From Roseateles noduli (GTDB lineage Bacteria > Pseudomonadota > Gammaproteobacteria > Burkholderiales > Burkholderiaceae_C), in NCBI GenBank assembly GCA_002205125.1, contig NIOE01000008.1:310001-374000 (forward strand): a DNA stretch of 64,000 bases, read 5' to 3'. The stretch's first letter is position 1. The number at the start of each line of letters is the position of its first letter. Below the pieces are notes generated by a model. It searched no databases. It was given only the letters and a program-made list of their open reading frames with translations, and was not told the DNA's origin. Shown here piece by piece: positions 44,477 to 52,267 of the stretch. Made by a program: the position numbers and the translations under genes.

Positions 44477-45870
44477 CGGCGTCGACAACGTCCACCGCGT
44501 CCACCACGTCCACGGCGCGCTCGCTGCGCGCGCGCATGCGGTGGGCGCTCGGACTGTCCATCGCGGTGGCCTGGTGCGGTGCGCTCGTCGCCATCTTCGT
44601 CTTCAGCACCCACAGCAGCATCAGCATCTGGGACGACAAGCTGCAGTCGATCGGCGTCAAGATGGTGGCGATGGTTCCCGGCGCCGGCCTCGGCGCCGCC
44701 GGGCCCCGGCTGGAACCCCGGCCGGATCTCGTCGCCGAGAACGCCAGGCTGAGCTTCCAGATCTGGAGCGAGCGGCGCACCCTCCTCTCGAGCACCCTGG
44801 GCTCGCCCTCGACGCCGATGAATCCTGCGTTCACGGACGGGTTCTCGAATGTGGAGATCGGCGGCGAGTCGTGGCGGGTGTATTCCGCATCCGACCGGAC
44901 GGGCACGGTGCAGGTCCAGGTGGGCAGTCCGCGTCGCCTGATCAATGCGCCGTTCCAGCGCAATGCGTTGACGGCGCTGGGCATCGCGACAGCGTTGCTG
45001 TCGCTGCTCGGCCTGGCGATGGGGTGGGCCGTGCGACGCGCCCTGCGGCCGTTGCGACAGATCGAGGCGACCGTCAGGGCGCGAGCGTCGCTGGACATGA
45101 CGCCTTTGGCGGTGTCCGCGCTGCCGGCGGAACTGGTGCCGCTGGTGCACGGGTTCAATCATCTGCTCGCGAAGCTGGACGCCACCGTCCAGGCGGAGCG
45201 TCGCTTCATCGGCGATGCGGCGCATGAGTTGAGGACGCCGATGACCGTGGTGAAGGCGCAGGCCGAGGTGGCGCTGCGCGCGACGACCCTCGAAGACAAG
45301 GATGCCGCGCTCGTGAAGCTGCTGGCCGCGACGCACAGAAGCAGCCGGCTGGCGGAACAGCTGCTCGATCTCGCGCGTCTGGATGCCGGCGAGCAGGTGC
45401 CGGTGCGCGCCGTCCATGACCTCAGCGACATCGTCCGCCATGTCGTCGACGAATTCGAGATGCTCGCCGGGCGTAGCCAGCGCCGGATCAGCGTCGACGC
45501 CGAGCCCTGTGGCCTCCTCTGCGACGTGGACGAGCTGGGCATCCTGTTGAGGAATCTGGTGGACAACGCTGTGCGCTACACCTCGCCCGGAGGACAGGTC
45601 GTGGTGCGCTGCGGCCCCACGGGTCCGGAGGCGGCGGAGGTCTTTTTGGAAGTCGTCGACGACGGCCCCGGCGTTGCGCAGGACGAGCGCGAAGCGATCT
45701 TCGAGCGCTTTCATCGCGTGACCGGCAACCCGGTGCGCGGCAGCGGCATCGGGCTGTCCCTGGTGGCCCGCATCGCGCGCCTGCATCACGCCCGGATCGA
45801 GACGGGCACCGGGTTGGGCAACGCGGGACTGCGCGTACGTCTCTCGTTCCCGGCCTTAAAAAGAAACTAA
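44473..45870 (+). CDS. Membrane sensor histidine kinase (QseC-like)
   Basis: This partner kinase has 465 aa. Two transmembrane helices (about 25-45 and 165-188) enclose a periplasmic sensor of about 120 residues; a HAMP-like linker (RRALRPLRQIEATVRARASLDMTPL) leads to the HisKA domain with the phospho-acceptor His251 (GDAAHELRTPMTVVKAQAE) and the ATPase domain with N (LLRNLVDNAVRYTSPGG), G1 (DDGPGV), F and G2 (GSGIGLSLV) boxes. The extreme N-terminus, MTASTTSTASTTSTARS, comes from four 9-base repeats. The ATG at 44473 overlaps the regulator stop. Confidence 0.92.
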   Translation: MTASTTSTASTTSTARSLRARMRWALGLSIAVAWCGALVAIFVFSTHSSISIWDDKLQSIGVKMVAMVPGAGLGAAGPRLEPRPDLVAENARLSFQIWSERRTLLSSTLGSPSTPMNPAFTDGFSNVEIGGESWRVYSASDRTGTVQVQVGSPRRLINAPFQRNALTALGIATALLSLLGLAMGWAVRRALRPLRQIEATVRARASLDMTPLAVSALPAELVPLVHGFNHLLAKLDATVQAERRFIGDAAHELRTPMTVVKAQAEVALRATTLEDKDAALVKLLAATHRSSRLAEQLLDLARLDAGEQVPVRAVHDLSDIVRHVVDEFEMLAGRSQRRISVDAEPCGLLCDVDELGILLRNLVDNAVRYTSPGGQVVVRCGPTGPEAAEVFLEVVDDGPGVAQDEREAIFERFHRVTGNPVRGSGIGLSLVARIARLHHARIETGTGLGNAGLRVRLSFPALKRN

Positions 45871-45944
45871 TAACGCAGGACGAACATGGTGTGAAACCGC
45901 AGCAGATCGCTGCCGGTGTTCAACCGTGATTCGAGGAGCCTGTC

Positions 45945-46370
45945 ATGTCTGCCCTTTTCCCATCGCCGGCGCGTTCCGCCTCGCGTTATGTGTTCGCCTG
46001 CGTCGGTGCCACGGTGGTGCTGATGCTGTTGCAGTTCCTGATGGCAGGCCTCGCGCTGTTCAAGGACGGCGGGCTGTGGGCCTGCCACGTGATCGCGGGC
46101 TTCCTCCTCGTCGTGCCCATAGTCGCGGCGCTGGTGGTCGCCCTGAAGGCCCGCATGCGGATCGTCACGCGTTACGCGTCGGCGTTGCTGGGGGCCTACG
46201 TGGTGCAGGTCGGCCTGGTCATCGCCGGCAAGCAGGGGGCTTCTCCGCTCTGGCAGAGCCTGCATCCGTTCAACGGCGCCTTGATGCTCGTCGGAGCCGT
46301 GGCGCTGTTGATGGAACTGATCGCGCTGAGGCGCAACCAGCGCGGGAGCTCTCGATCCTTCAGCGGCTGA
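45945..46370 (+). CDS. Small four-helix membrane protein (possibly DUF6220)
   Basis: This 141-aa protein has four hydrophobic helices: YVFACVGATVVLMLLQFLMAGLALF, WACHVIAGFLLVVPIVAALVVAL, YASALLGAYVVQVGLVIAG and FNGALMLVGAVALLMELIAL. The pattern of helix 1 ending in Q-FLMAGLALF followed by a conserved His (WACHVIAG) and a second His (SLHPFNGAL) resembles DUF6220-type proteins, whose histidines could bind haem; I am not sure. It lies 74 bases after the kinase gene and may be in its operon. It overlaps the convergent LysE gene by 11 bases. Confidence 0.65.
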   Translation: MSALFPSPARSASRYVFACVGATVVLMLLQFLMAGLALFKDGGLWACHVIAGFLLVVPIVAALVVALKARMRIVTRYASALLGAYVVQVGLVIAGKQGASPLWQSLHPFNGALMLVGAVALLMELIALRRNQRGSSRSFSG

Positions 46371-46992
46371 CGGCGCGCTGCACGCCGAGCAGCACCAGCG
46401 CGCCCCCGGCCACGCCATTGATGGCGCGCTCGAATCGCAGATAGCGGCTGCGAAGCCTGGGCAACCCGAACACCGCCGTGATGCCCAGGTGCCATCCCAG
46501 CGACAGCAACGCCACCATCGACACGGTGGCCGCCAGGAACCATCCCGGCGCATTGACGGGCAGCATGGCAGCGAACGCGCTGGTCCAGAAGGCTGCGCCC
46601 TTCGGGTTGGTCAGACCGGTCATCAGGCCCGTCCGGTAGGCGGCCGACGGCGCGGCCGCGACCGGAAGGACGCCCGTCGATGCAGATGGCGCCGCGCGCG
46701 GCTTCAGCGCTGCCTTCAGCAGCCCGACGCCGTACCAGATGAGGTAGATCGCCCCGACGACCCGGACCGCCGCCGCCAGCATCGGATGGCTGGCGAAGAC
46801 CGCGGACAGGCCGGCGAGCGACAGCACGACCCAGACGATCGAGCCGGTGGTCAGCCCCAGGACCGTCCATCGCGCTTCCCGCGCCCGCCCCTCCAGAGCC
46901 AGTTGGCTGAGGATGAAGAAGTTCGGTCCGGGGCTGGCCAGGACGGCCAGGTAGACGGCCGCCAGGGTCAGGAGCGAGGCAACGTAGGTCAT
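46360..46992 (-). CDS. LysE/RhtB-family amino-acid exporter
   Basis: This inner-membrane transporter of 210 aa has six hydrophobic segments and the family start YVASLLTLAAVYLAVLASPGPNFFILSQLALEGRAREARWTVLGLTTGSIVWV; the conserved SPGPN motif and the LTNPKGAAFWTSAF segment are visible. It would export amino acids such as homoserine, threonine or related compounds. It is convergent with the small membrane protein and divergent from the orphan receiver gene at 47164, with a 171-bp spacer between them. Confidence 0.9.
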   Translation of the reverse strand: MTYVASLLTLAAVYLAVLASPGPNFFILSQLALEGRAREARWTVLGLTTGSIVWVVLSLAGLSAVFASHPMLAAAVRVVGAIYLIWYGVGLLKAALKPRAAPSASTGVLPVAAAPSAAYRTGLMTGLTNPKGAAFWTSAFAAMLPVNAPGWFLAATVSMVALLSLGWHLGITAVFGLPRLRSRYLRFERAINGVAGGALVLLGVQRAVSR

Positions 46993-47163
46993 GGCAGGAG
47001 CGCGGTTGAGCGTCGATTAAAGCAGACGCGCCCGGGCGTGCGGACTTCCCGCTTGGCGTACCGTGTCAGGCAATTCCCGACAAGAAGTCGCGCGCTTCCC
47101 TGCTCGCCGGTGACTGGCGCGAGCCTCAGAATGGTTCACGCCACTTCCCGGCTGAGCACCATC

Positions 47164-47562
47164 ATGAAGATCCTCCTCGTCGACGCCTCCGACACCTTCC
47201 GCAAGTACCTGTCCGAACGCCTGCGCGTCGTGCCCGGCGCGATGGTGGTGGGTCAGGCCGGCAGCGAAGAACAGGCCATGGTCACCGCATCCCTCTGCGC
47301 GCCCGACGTGGTGCTGGCGGACGTGGAACTGCGATCGGGTTCCGGCTTCACCGCGCTGCAGCGACTGCGCACAGGCGGCTTCAACGGCACGGCCTATCTG
47401 CTGACGACCGCGGACGAAAGCGAGTACGGCCCGCAATGCGTGGAGGCCGGCATCGACGGCTTCTACGACAAGCTGCTGGACATCGAGCGCCTCATCCAGG
47501 CGCTGACCGTGCTCGCCACGGCGCCCAAGAACTTCGAGGCGGCGAGGATCAAGCTGAGCTGA
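47164..47562 (+). CDS. Stand-alone response-regulator receiver protein
   Basis: This 132-aa protein contains only a receiver domain. Phospho-acceptor Asp53 (VLADVELRSGSG), Thr81 (YLLTTADES) and Lys103 (FYDKLLD) are in place, but the usual acidic pair after strand 1 is reduced to LLVDASD, with one acid and then Ala. It could still be phosphorylated weakly or act as an unphosphorylated switch. No kinase is adjacent. The long open frame from 46489 is a shadow over the LysE gene, so I used the ATG at 47164. A strong terminator follows at 47590. Confidence 0.85.
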   Translation: MKILLVDASDTFRKYLSERLRVVPGAMVVGQAGSEEQAMVTASLCAPDVVLADVELRSGSGFTALQRLRTGGFNGTAYLLTTADESEYGPQCVEAGIDGFYDKLLDIERLIQALTVLATAPKNFEAARIKLS

Positions 47563-47589
47563 CGACGTCGCGTCGAGCTCCAGAACGCA

Positions 47590-47613
47590 AAACGCCCGCG
47601 CAAGCGGGCGTTT
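47590..47613. terminator. Rho-independent terminator after the receiver gene
   Basis: AAACGCCCGC (47590-47599), loop GCAA, GCGGGCGTTT (47604-47613), then CTC. The symmetrical A and T ends let it serve both the plus-strand receiver gene and the minus-strand STY0301-like gene ending at 47635. Confidence 0.88.
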
Positions 47614-47634
47614 CTCATGGGCAAGGCGCCACGC

Positions 47635-48087
47635 TCAGCGGCAGCCTGCTTCCTTCATCCGGAATGCGGTGTCCTTGGTGCGCTGATTCACCAGCCGGCA
47701 TTCGGCGTAGCCCTTCAGCGGGCGGACCAGCACGACCGCCGTGCGGTGGTACGTGCACACCGCATACGCGTCTTCCAGCGCGCCGACCTTCCAGGTCGCC
47801 GTCTCGGTGACGCCGCCCTTCGGATCCTTCTTCTCCTTCAGGTCGTCGTAGATCGCGCCGTCGGACTTGCTCACCGGACCCAGGTTGATCTGGAACCCCG
47901 TCAGCGCATGGCGCGTCGGGCCGGCGCCTTCCACGGCCGCTTCCCAGCCTGCCGGCGCGCTCGCGGCACGTTGCTCGGTCGCGCCGAGTTCCGTGGGGCA
48001 GGCAAAGGGTTCCGGCGCGGCGAACGCCGTCGCGCAGGCCAGGATCATCGAGGCGGGCAGCGCGGCCCGCAGCAGAGTGGTCACCAT
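47635..48087 (-). CDS. Secreted STY0301-like protein, candidate immunity partner
   Basis: This 150-aa protein has a signal peptide (MVTTLLRAALPASMILACATAFA, cut before APEPFACP) and a mature part with four cysteines (FACPTELG, YAVCTYHRTAV, YAECRLVNQ, KEAGCR) likely forming two disulfides. The segment around LEDAYAVCTYHRTAVVLVRPLKGYAECRL resembles the STY0301 family. Its start overlaps the end of the amidase-like gene by seven bases. A periplasmic, disulfide-bonded partner encoded directly after a peptidoglycan amidase is what one expects of an immunity protein, but this is inference; no toxicity data can be read here. Confidence 0.6.
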   Translation of the reverse strand: MVTTLLRAALPASMILACATAFAAPEPFACPTELGATEQRAASAPAGWEAAVEGAGPTRHALTGFQINLGPVSKSDGAIYDDLKEKKDPKGGVTETATWKVGALEDAYAVCTYHRTAVVLVRPLKGYAECRLVNQRTKDTAFRMKEAGCR

Positions 48088-48548
48088 TGGATCGTTGCGT
48101 AGTCGAGACCGCGGTAGAAGTAGGTGTTGGCCTTCTTGTGGGCCACGGGGTCGAAGTAGACCTCACGTTCCTTGATCGCGTCCACGCCGCGGTACTGCTC
48201 GACGATCTTGAAGCCGATCACCACGCCGCTCTTGTCCTTCACCACGCCGGAGAAGAAGCCCGAGTGCTGGCCCGTGGAGCCGTTCGGATAGAAGCCGCCG
48301 GCGTTCCAGCCGCTCGCGATGGGCGTGCCCAGCTGCAGCGAGCCCACGAAGGCCGGCGTCAGCGCCGTGCCCTTCTTCCAGTTGTCCGGCTGAGTGCGCG
48401 GGGCGCCGGCCAGCGCCTTCACCAGTTCCGCGCACTGGATGGCGCCATCGGCTCGCAGCACCGGCGGCTGGCCGACATGGCGCGAGATGTCGGGAACGAC
48501 ACCGAAGTGTTCGAAGTAGCTGCGGGTGGCAATGGCGGCTGCGGTCAT
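48081..48548 (-). CDS. BPSL0067-family protein, putative NlpC/P60-like peptidoglycan amidase
   Basis: This 155-aa protein has no signal peptide. It carries the papain-like catalytic pattern of peptidoglycan amidases: Cys39 in GAIQCAELVKAL and His95 in NGSTGQHSGFFSGVV, then VIGFKIVEQYRG where the third catalytic residue would lie. The middle part (NWKKGTALTPAFVGSLQLGTPIAS) matches the BPSL0067 family, some members of which are tied to type VI secretion. I chose the ATG at 48548 because AGGA lies five bases before it; an in-frame start at 48620 gives 24 more residues with no typical features. It overlaps the secreted partner gene. Substrate and delivery are inferred. Confidence 0.65.
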   Translation of the reverse strand: MTAAAIATRSYFEHFGVVPDISRHVGQPPVLRADGAIQCAELVKALAGAPRTQPDNWKKGTALTPAFVGSLQLGTPIASGWNAGGFYPNGSTGQHSGFFSGVVKDKSGVVIGFKIVEQYRGVDAIKEREVYFDPVAHKKANTYFYRGLDYATIQW

Positions 48549-48647
48549 GGGAGTCCTGGAGATGACGACAGCGGCGGAGTCTAGGGATCCGGTCCCCGCC
48601 GCCGTACTGACCTTCGTCACCCGGCAGGGGCATGCGTCAACGACTCG

Positions 48648-49367
48648 TTACGACGCGGTCGATTCCTGGCGCCAGCTGTCCATCAGCACCCGGCTGTGCT
48701 CGCGTGAGGAGCGCTTGATCGTCGCGACCTCCTCCGGCCCGAAGCGCTCCCAGCCGAGCTTGGTCAGCATGGTCCGCCGCCCCAGCGAGAACACCATCAC
48801 CTGCCCGCACAGCATCATCACGCGCATCGCCAGCAGCGGATCCTTCTCCGTCATCCCGCAGTAGCGCGCGACCACGCGCGCCGACAGCTCGCCCATCTGC
48901 GGCCGCAGCGACTTGTCGAAGATCTCGAACAGCACGCCCGGCGCGTGGCCGATCTGCTCGTGCGCGATGAACAGCCGTCGGTACTCGGCATCGTCGGGCA
49001 GCAGCTGGAAATCGGTCAGCGCGTCCAGCATCACGCCGAAGGCCTCGAAGAGCTGGTCCGGCGTCGCCGCCGGGTCGGCCAGCACCGCTTTCGTCTGCTC
49101 GACCACCGGCCCGAAATGCGCCGCCGAACTGTCCGCGATGTACTGCGCGCAGGCCCGGTACACGCCTTCCTTGTTGTCGAAGTAGTACTGCAGCGCCGGC
49201 GCGTTGACGCCGGCCGCCTTCGCGATCTCGCGCGTCGAGGCGCCTTCGAAACCACGCTCGCTGAACAGCCGCAGCGCCACGTCAATGATGCGGCGGCGCG
49301 TCTCCTCGCCGCGCGCATAGGCGGCGTCGGCACGGTGTCGGGGGGCTCGGACAGGGCGTTCGGTCAT
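48648..49367 (-). CDS. TetR/AcrR-family repressor (CecR-like)
   Basis: This regulator of 239 aa has a TetR DNA-binding domain (TRRRIIDVALRLFSERGFEGASTREIAKAAGVNAPALQYYFDNKEGVYRACAQYI) and a ligand-binding C-terminus resembling CecR/DUF1956 proteins. It is transcribed away from the efflux operon at 49476 with a 108-bp spacer that contains a 26-bp inverted repeat overlapping likely promoters for both sides. It most likely represses itself and the efflux genes until an inducer binds. The inducer is unknown. Confidence 0.9.
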   Translation of the reverse strand: MTERPVRAPRHRADAAYARGEETRRRIIDVALRLFSERGFEGASTREIAKAAGVNAPALQYYFDNKEGVYRACAQYIADSSAAHFGPVVEQTKAVLADPAATPDQLFEAFGVMLDALTDFQLLPDDAEYRRLFIAHEQIGHAPGVLFEIFDKSLRPQMGELSARVVARYCGMTEKDPLLAMRVMMLCGQVMVFSLGRRTMLTKLGWERFGPEEVATIKRSSREHSRVLMDSWRQESTAS

Positions 49368-49396
49368 GTGTAAAGCTGGCTGAAGTCAAAAATATA

Positions 49397-49422
49397 CCAG
49401 TTGACAGAAATCTTCCAACTGG
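49397..49422. promoter_or_regulatory. TetR-type operator overlapping two divergent promoters
   Basis: The arms CCAGTTG (49397-49403) and CAACTGG (49416-49422) are exact inverse complements with a 12-base spacer. On the plus strand, TTGACA at 49401-49406 is a perfect -35 box, with a weak -10 (AAAGAT, 49425-49430). On the minus strand, TTGGAA (within 49413-49418) and TATATT (49391-49396) are spaced by 16 bases and point to the tetR gene. A repressor bound here would block both. Confidence 0.7.
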
Positions 49423-49475
49423 AAAAAGATAGCGACCGGAATAATTCTTCGAGCCGGCGCGCCCGGCCACGTCCC

Positions 49476-50627
49476 ATGTCTTCCCAGACCTCCGCCGGCC
49501 CGAACGGGCCCGACGCCCCGGCGTCCTCCCCCGCATCGGCCCCGGTGCCGCCCTCGTCCTTGCCCGCCAAGCCGTCCTCGAATCGCAAGCCCGTGCTGCT
49601 GGCGATCGCCGCAGCGGCGCTGGTCGCCGCCGGCGCGTACGGCGTCCACTGGTGGACCACCGGCCGCTTCATCGAGACCACCGACGACGCCTACCTGAAG
49701 GCCGACAGCGTCACCGCCGCGCCCAAGGTCGGCGGCTACGTGACGCAGGTCTACGTGGTCGCCAACCAGGCCGTGAAGCGCGGCGATCCGCTCGTGAAGC
49801 TGGACGCGCGCCAGTACCAGGCCGCCGCCGACCAGTCGCAGGCCACGATCGACGGCCGCAAGGCCGACATCCGCCGCTTCGAGGCGGACATCCTCCAGCA
49901 GCAGGGCCAGCTCGCGCAGACGCGCGCCCAGGCCGAGGCCTCGCGCCTGGCGCTGGCGCATGCGCAGGACGAGGTCACGCGTCACACGCCGCTGGCTGCC
50001 ACCGGCGCGACGACCGCCGAGCGTCTGGCCGAGTTGCGCAACAACCGCGATCAGGCCGTCGCCACGCTGGCCGCCGCCGAGGCCGCGGTGAAGGCCGCCG
50101 ACGGCCGGCTGAAGTCGAGCGAGGCGCAGGTCGCGCAGTCGAAGGCGCAGGTCGAGGCCGCCGAGGCCGCGCTGCGCCAGAACCACCTCGACGTCGACGA
50201 CACCGTCGTGCGCGCCGCCATCGACGGCCGCATCGGCGACACCACCGTGCGCGTCGGCCAGTTCGTGCAGCCGGGCACGCGGATGATGACCGTCGTGCCG
50301 ACGCAGGACGTGTACCTCGTCGCCAACTTCAAGGAGACGCAGATCGGCCGCATGCGCGCCGGCCAGCCCGTGACGCTGCACGTCGACGCCCTGCCCGACC
50401 TCGACCTGCACGGCACCGTCGAGAGCTTCTCGCCCGGCACCGGCGCGCAGTTCGCGCTGCTGCCGTCGGAGAACGCCACCGGCAACTTCACGAAGATCGT
50501 CCAGCGCGTGCCGGTGCGCATCCGCGTGCAGCTCGATCCGCAGGCGGATCCGGCGCTGCGCGACCGCCTGCTGCCCGGCCTGTCCGTGACCACCGACGTC
50601 GACACCCGCGGAGCCCGCCATGGCTGA
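49476..50627 (+). CDS. EmrA/HlyD-type membrane fusion protein of drug efflux system
   Basis: This periplasmic adaptor of 383 aa links the inner-membrane pump to the outer-membrane channel. It has one N-terminal helix (KPVLLAIAAAALVAAGAYGVHWW), a barrel-sandwich lipoyl-like domain (DDAYLKADSVTAAPKVGGYVTQVYVVANQAVKRGDPLVKLD), a long coiled-coil hairpin (about residues 105-225, rich in Ala, Gln and Arg), and a beta-barrel (VVPTQDVYLVANFKETQIGRMRAGQPVTLHVDALPD). I chose the ATG at 49476; an upstream TTG start at 49401 would sit inside the promoter. It overlaps the pump gene by eight bases. Confidence 0.92.
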   Translation: MSSQTSAGPNGPDAPASSPASAPVPPSSLPAKPSSNRKPVLLAIAAAALVAAGAYGVHWWTTGRFIETTDDAYLKADSVTAAPKVGGYVTQVYVVANQAVKRGDPLVKLDARQYQAAADQSQATIDGRKADIRRFEADILQQQGQLAQTRAQAEASRLALAHAQDEVTRHTPLAATGATTAERLAELRNNRDQAVATLAAAEAAVKAADGRLKSSEAQVAQSKAQVEAAEAALRQNHLDVDDTVVRAAIDGRIGDTTVRVGQFVQPGTRMMTVVPTQDVYLVANFKETQIGRMRAGQPVTLHVDALPDLDLHGTVESFSPGTGAQFALLPSENATGNFTKIVQRVPVRIRVQLDPQADPALRDRLLPGLSVTTDVDTRGARHG

Positions 50628-52260
50628 GGCCGCCTCGTCGGCCGCGCCCGGTGCGCCGAACGCGTCGAGCGCCTCGAACGCTCCCGGCGCCTCCCCCCAC
50701 GCGGAGCCCAACGCCGGCACGGGCGACTGGATCGCCGTGGCGGCCGGCGCGCTCGGCGCGCTGATGGCGACGCTGGACATCTCCATCACCAACTCCGCGC
50801 TGCCGCAGATCCAGGGCGCCATCGGCGCGACCGGCACCGAAGGCACCTGGATCTCCACCGGCTACCTGATGTCGGAGATCGTCATGATCCCGCTGGCCGC
50901 GTGGCTCACCCGCGTCTTCGGGCTGCGCAACTTCCTGGTCGGCAACGCGGCGCTGTTCACCTTCTTCTCGGTGCTGTGCGGCCTCTCGGGCAGCCTGCCG
51001 ATGCTGATCCTCGCCCGCATCGGGCAGGGCTTCACCGGCGGCGCGATGATCCCCACCGCGCAGACCATCATCCGCACGCGGCTGCCGCGTCATCAGCTCC
51101 CTGTCGGCATGACGCTGTTCGGCTTGATCGTGCTGCTCGGGCCGCTGCTGGGTCCGGTGCTCGGCGGCTGGCTGACCGAGAACGCCAGCTGGCACTGGTG
51201 CTTCTTCATCAACGTGCCGGTCTGCGCCGCGCTGCTTGCGCTGCTGCTGCTCGGGCTGCCCGCGCAGCGCATGCATCTGGAGGAGTTCATCCGCGCCGAC
51301 TGGCTCGGCATCGTCGGCCTCGCGGTCGGCTTGTCGACGCTGACCGTCGTGCTCGAGGAAGGCCAGCGCGAGCGCTGGTTCGAGTCCTCGCTGATCGTCA
51401 CGCTGAGCCTGGTCTCGGCGATCGGTATGGCGATGATCGCGCTCTCGCAGCGCTACGCCGCCAAGCCCATCCTGCGGCTGCGCCTGATGCGCAACTGGCA
51501 CTACGCCAGCGTCATCGTCATCGTGTTCACCGTCGGCGCGGGGCTGTACTGCATCTCCTACCTGGTGCCGCAGTTCCTCGCGCTGATCGCGGGCTACAAC
51601 GCGGCCCAGTCGGGCGCGATCATGCTGCTGGCCGGCGTGCCGGCCTTCCTGATGATGCCCATCCTGCCGCGGCTGATCTCGCGCGTGGACCTGCGCGTGA
51701 TGGTGATCCTCGGCCTGGCCGCGTTCGCCGCCAGTTGCCTGCTCGACATCAGCCTCACCGCGCAGAGCGTCGGTCACGACTTCATCGGCTCGCAGCTGCT
51801 GCGCGGCGTCGGGCAGATGCTCTGCATGATGCCGCTCAACCAGGCGTCGATGGCCACCGTCACGCGCGAGGAATCGGGCGACGCCGCCGGCATCTACAAC
51901 ATGGCGCGCAACCTCGGCGGCTCGGTCGGGCTGGCCGTCATCGGCACCTTCATCGATCGTCGCAACAGCCTGCACATCGACCGGCTCGGCGAGACGCTCA
52001 ACGCGAACTCCACGCTGGTCCAGGAACGCCTGGCCGGCAGCACCGCCAGCCACTTCGCGCAGGTGGGCGACTTTGCCTACGCGCAGCTGCAGGCGATGAA
52101 GGAGATCGTGCTGACCATCCATCAGCAGGCCAGCGTCATGACCTTCTCCGAAACCTTCTACGTGCTCGCGGCCGCGCTGCTGCTCTGCGTCCCGCTCGCG
52201 CTCACGCTCAAGACACCGCAGCAGCCCGGCAAGGCGCCAGTGTCCAACGACGCGCATTGA
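50620..52260 (+). CDS. DHA2-family MFS drug transporter (EmrB-like)
   Basis: This proton-driven efflux pump of 546 aa has 14 predicted helices. DHA2/EmrB features: [24 protein letters not shown] (helix 1, with the D of motif D1), [28 protein letters not shown] (motif A), [38 protein letters not shown] (motif C region), and [24 protein letters not shown] near the end. It works with the EmrA-type adaptor before it and the NodT-type channel after it to export hydrophobic compounds, perhaps uncouplers or aromatic acids. The three genes are spaced by -8 and +7 bases, one operon. Confidence 0.93.
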   Translation: [546 protein letters not shown]

Positions 52261-52267
52261 GAGTCCC

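Noticed and set aside
48549-48620. 24-residue N-terminal extension of the amidase-like protein
   Set aside because: The ATG at 48548 has a good ribosome-binding site and the extension has no signal sequence or conserved residues.
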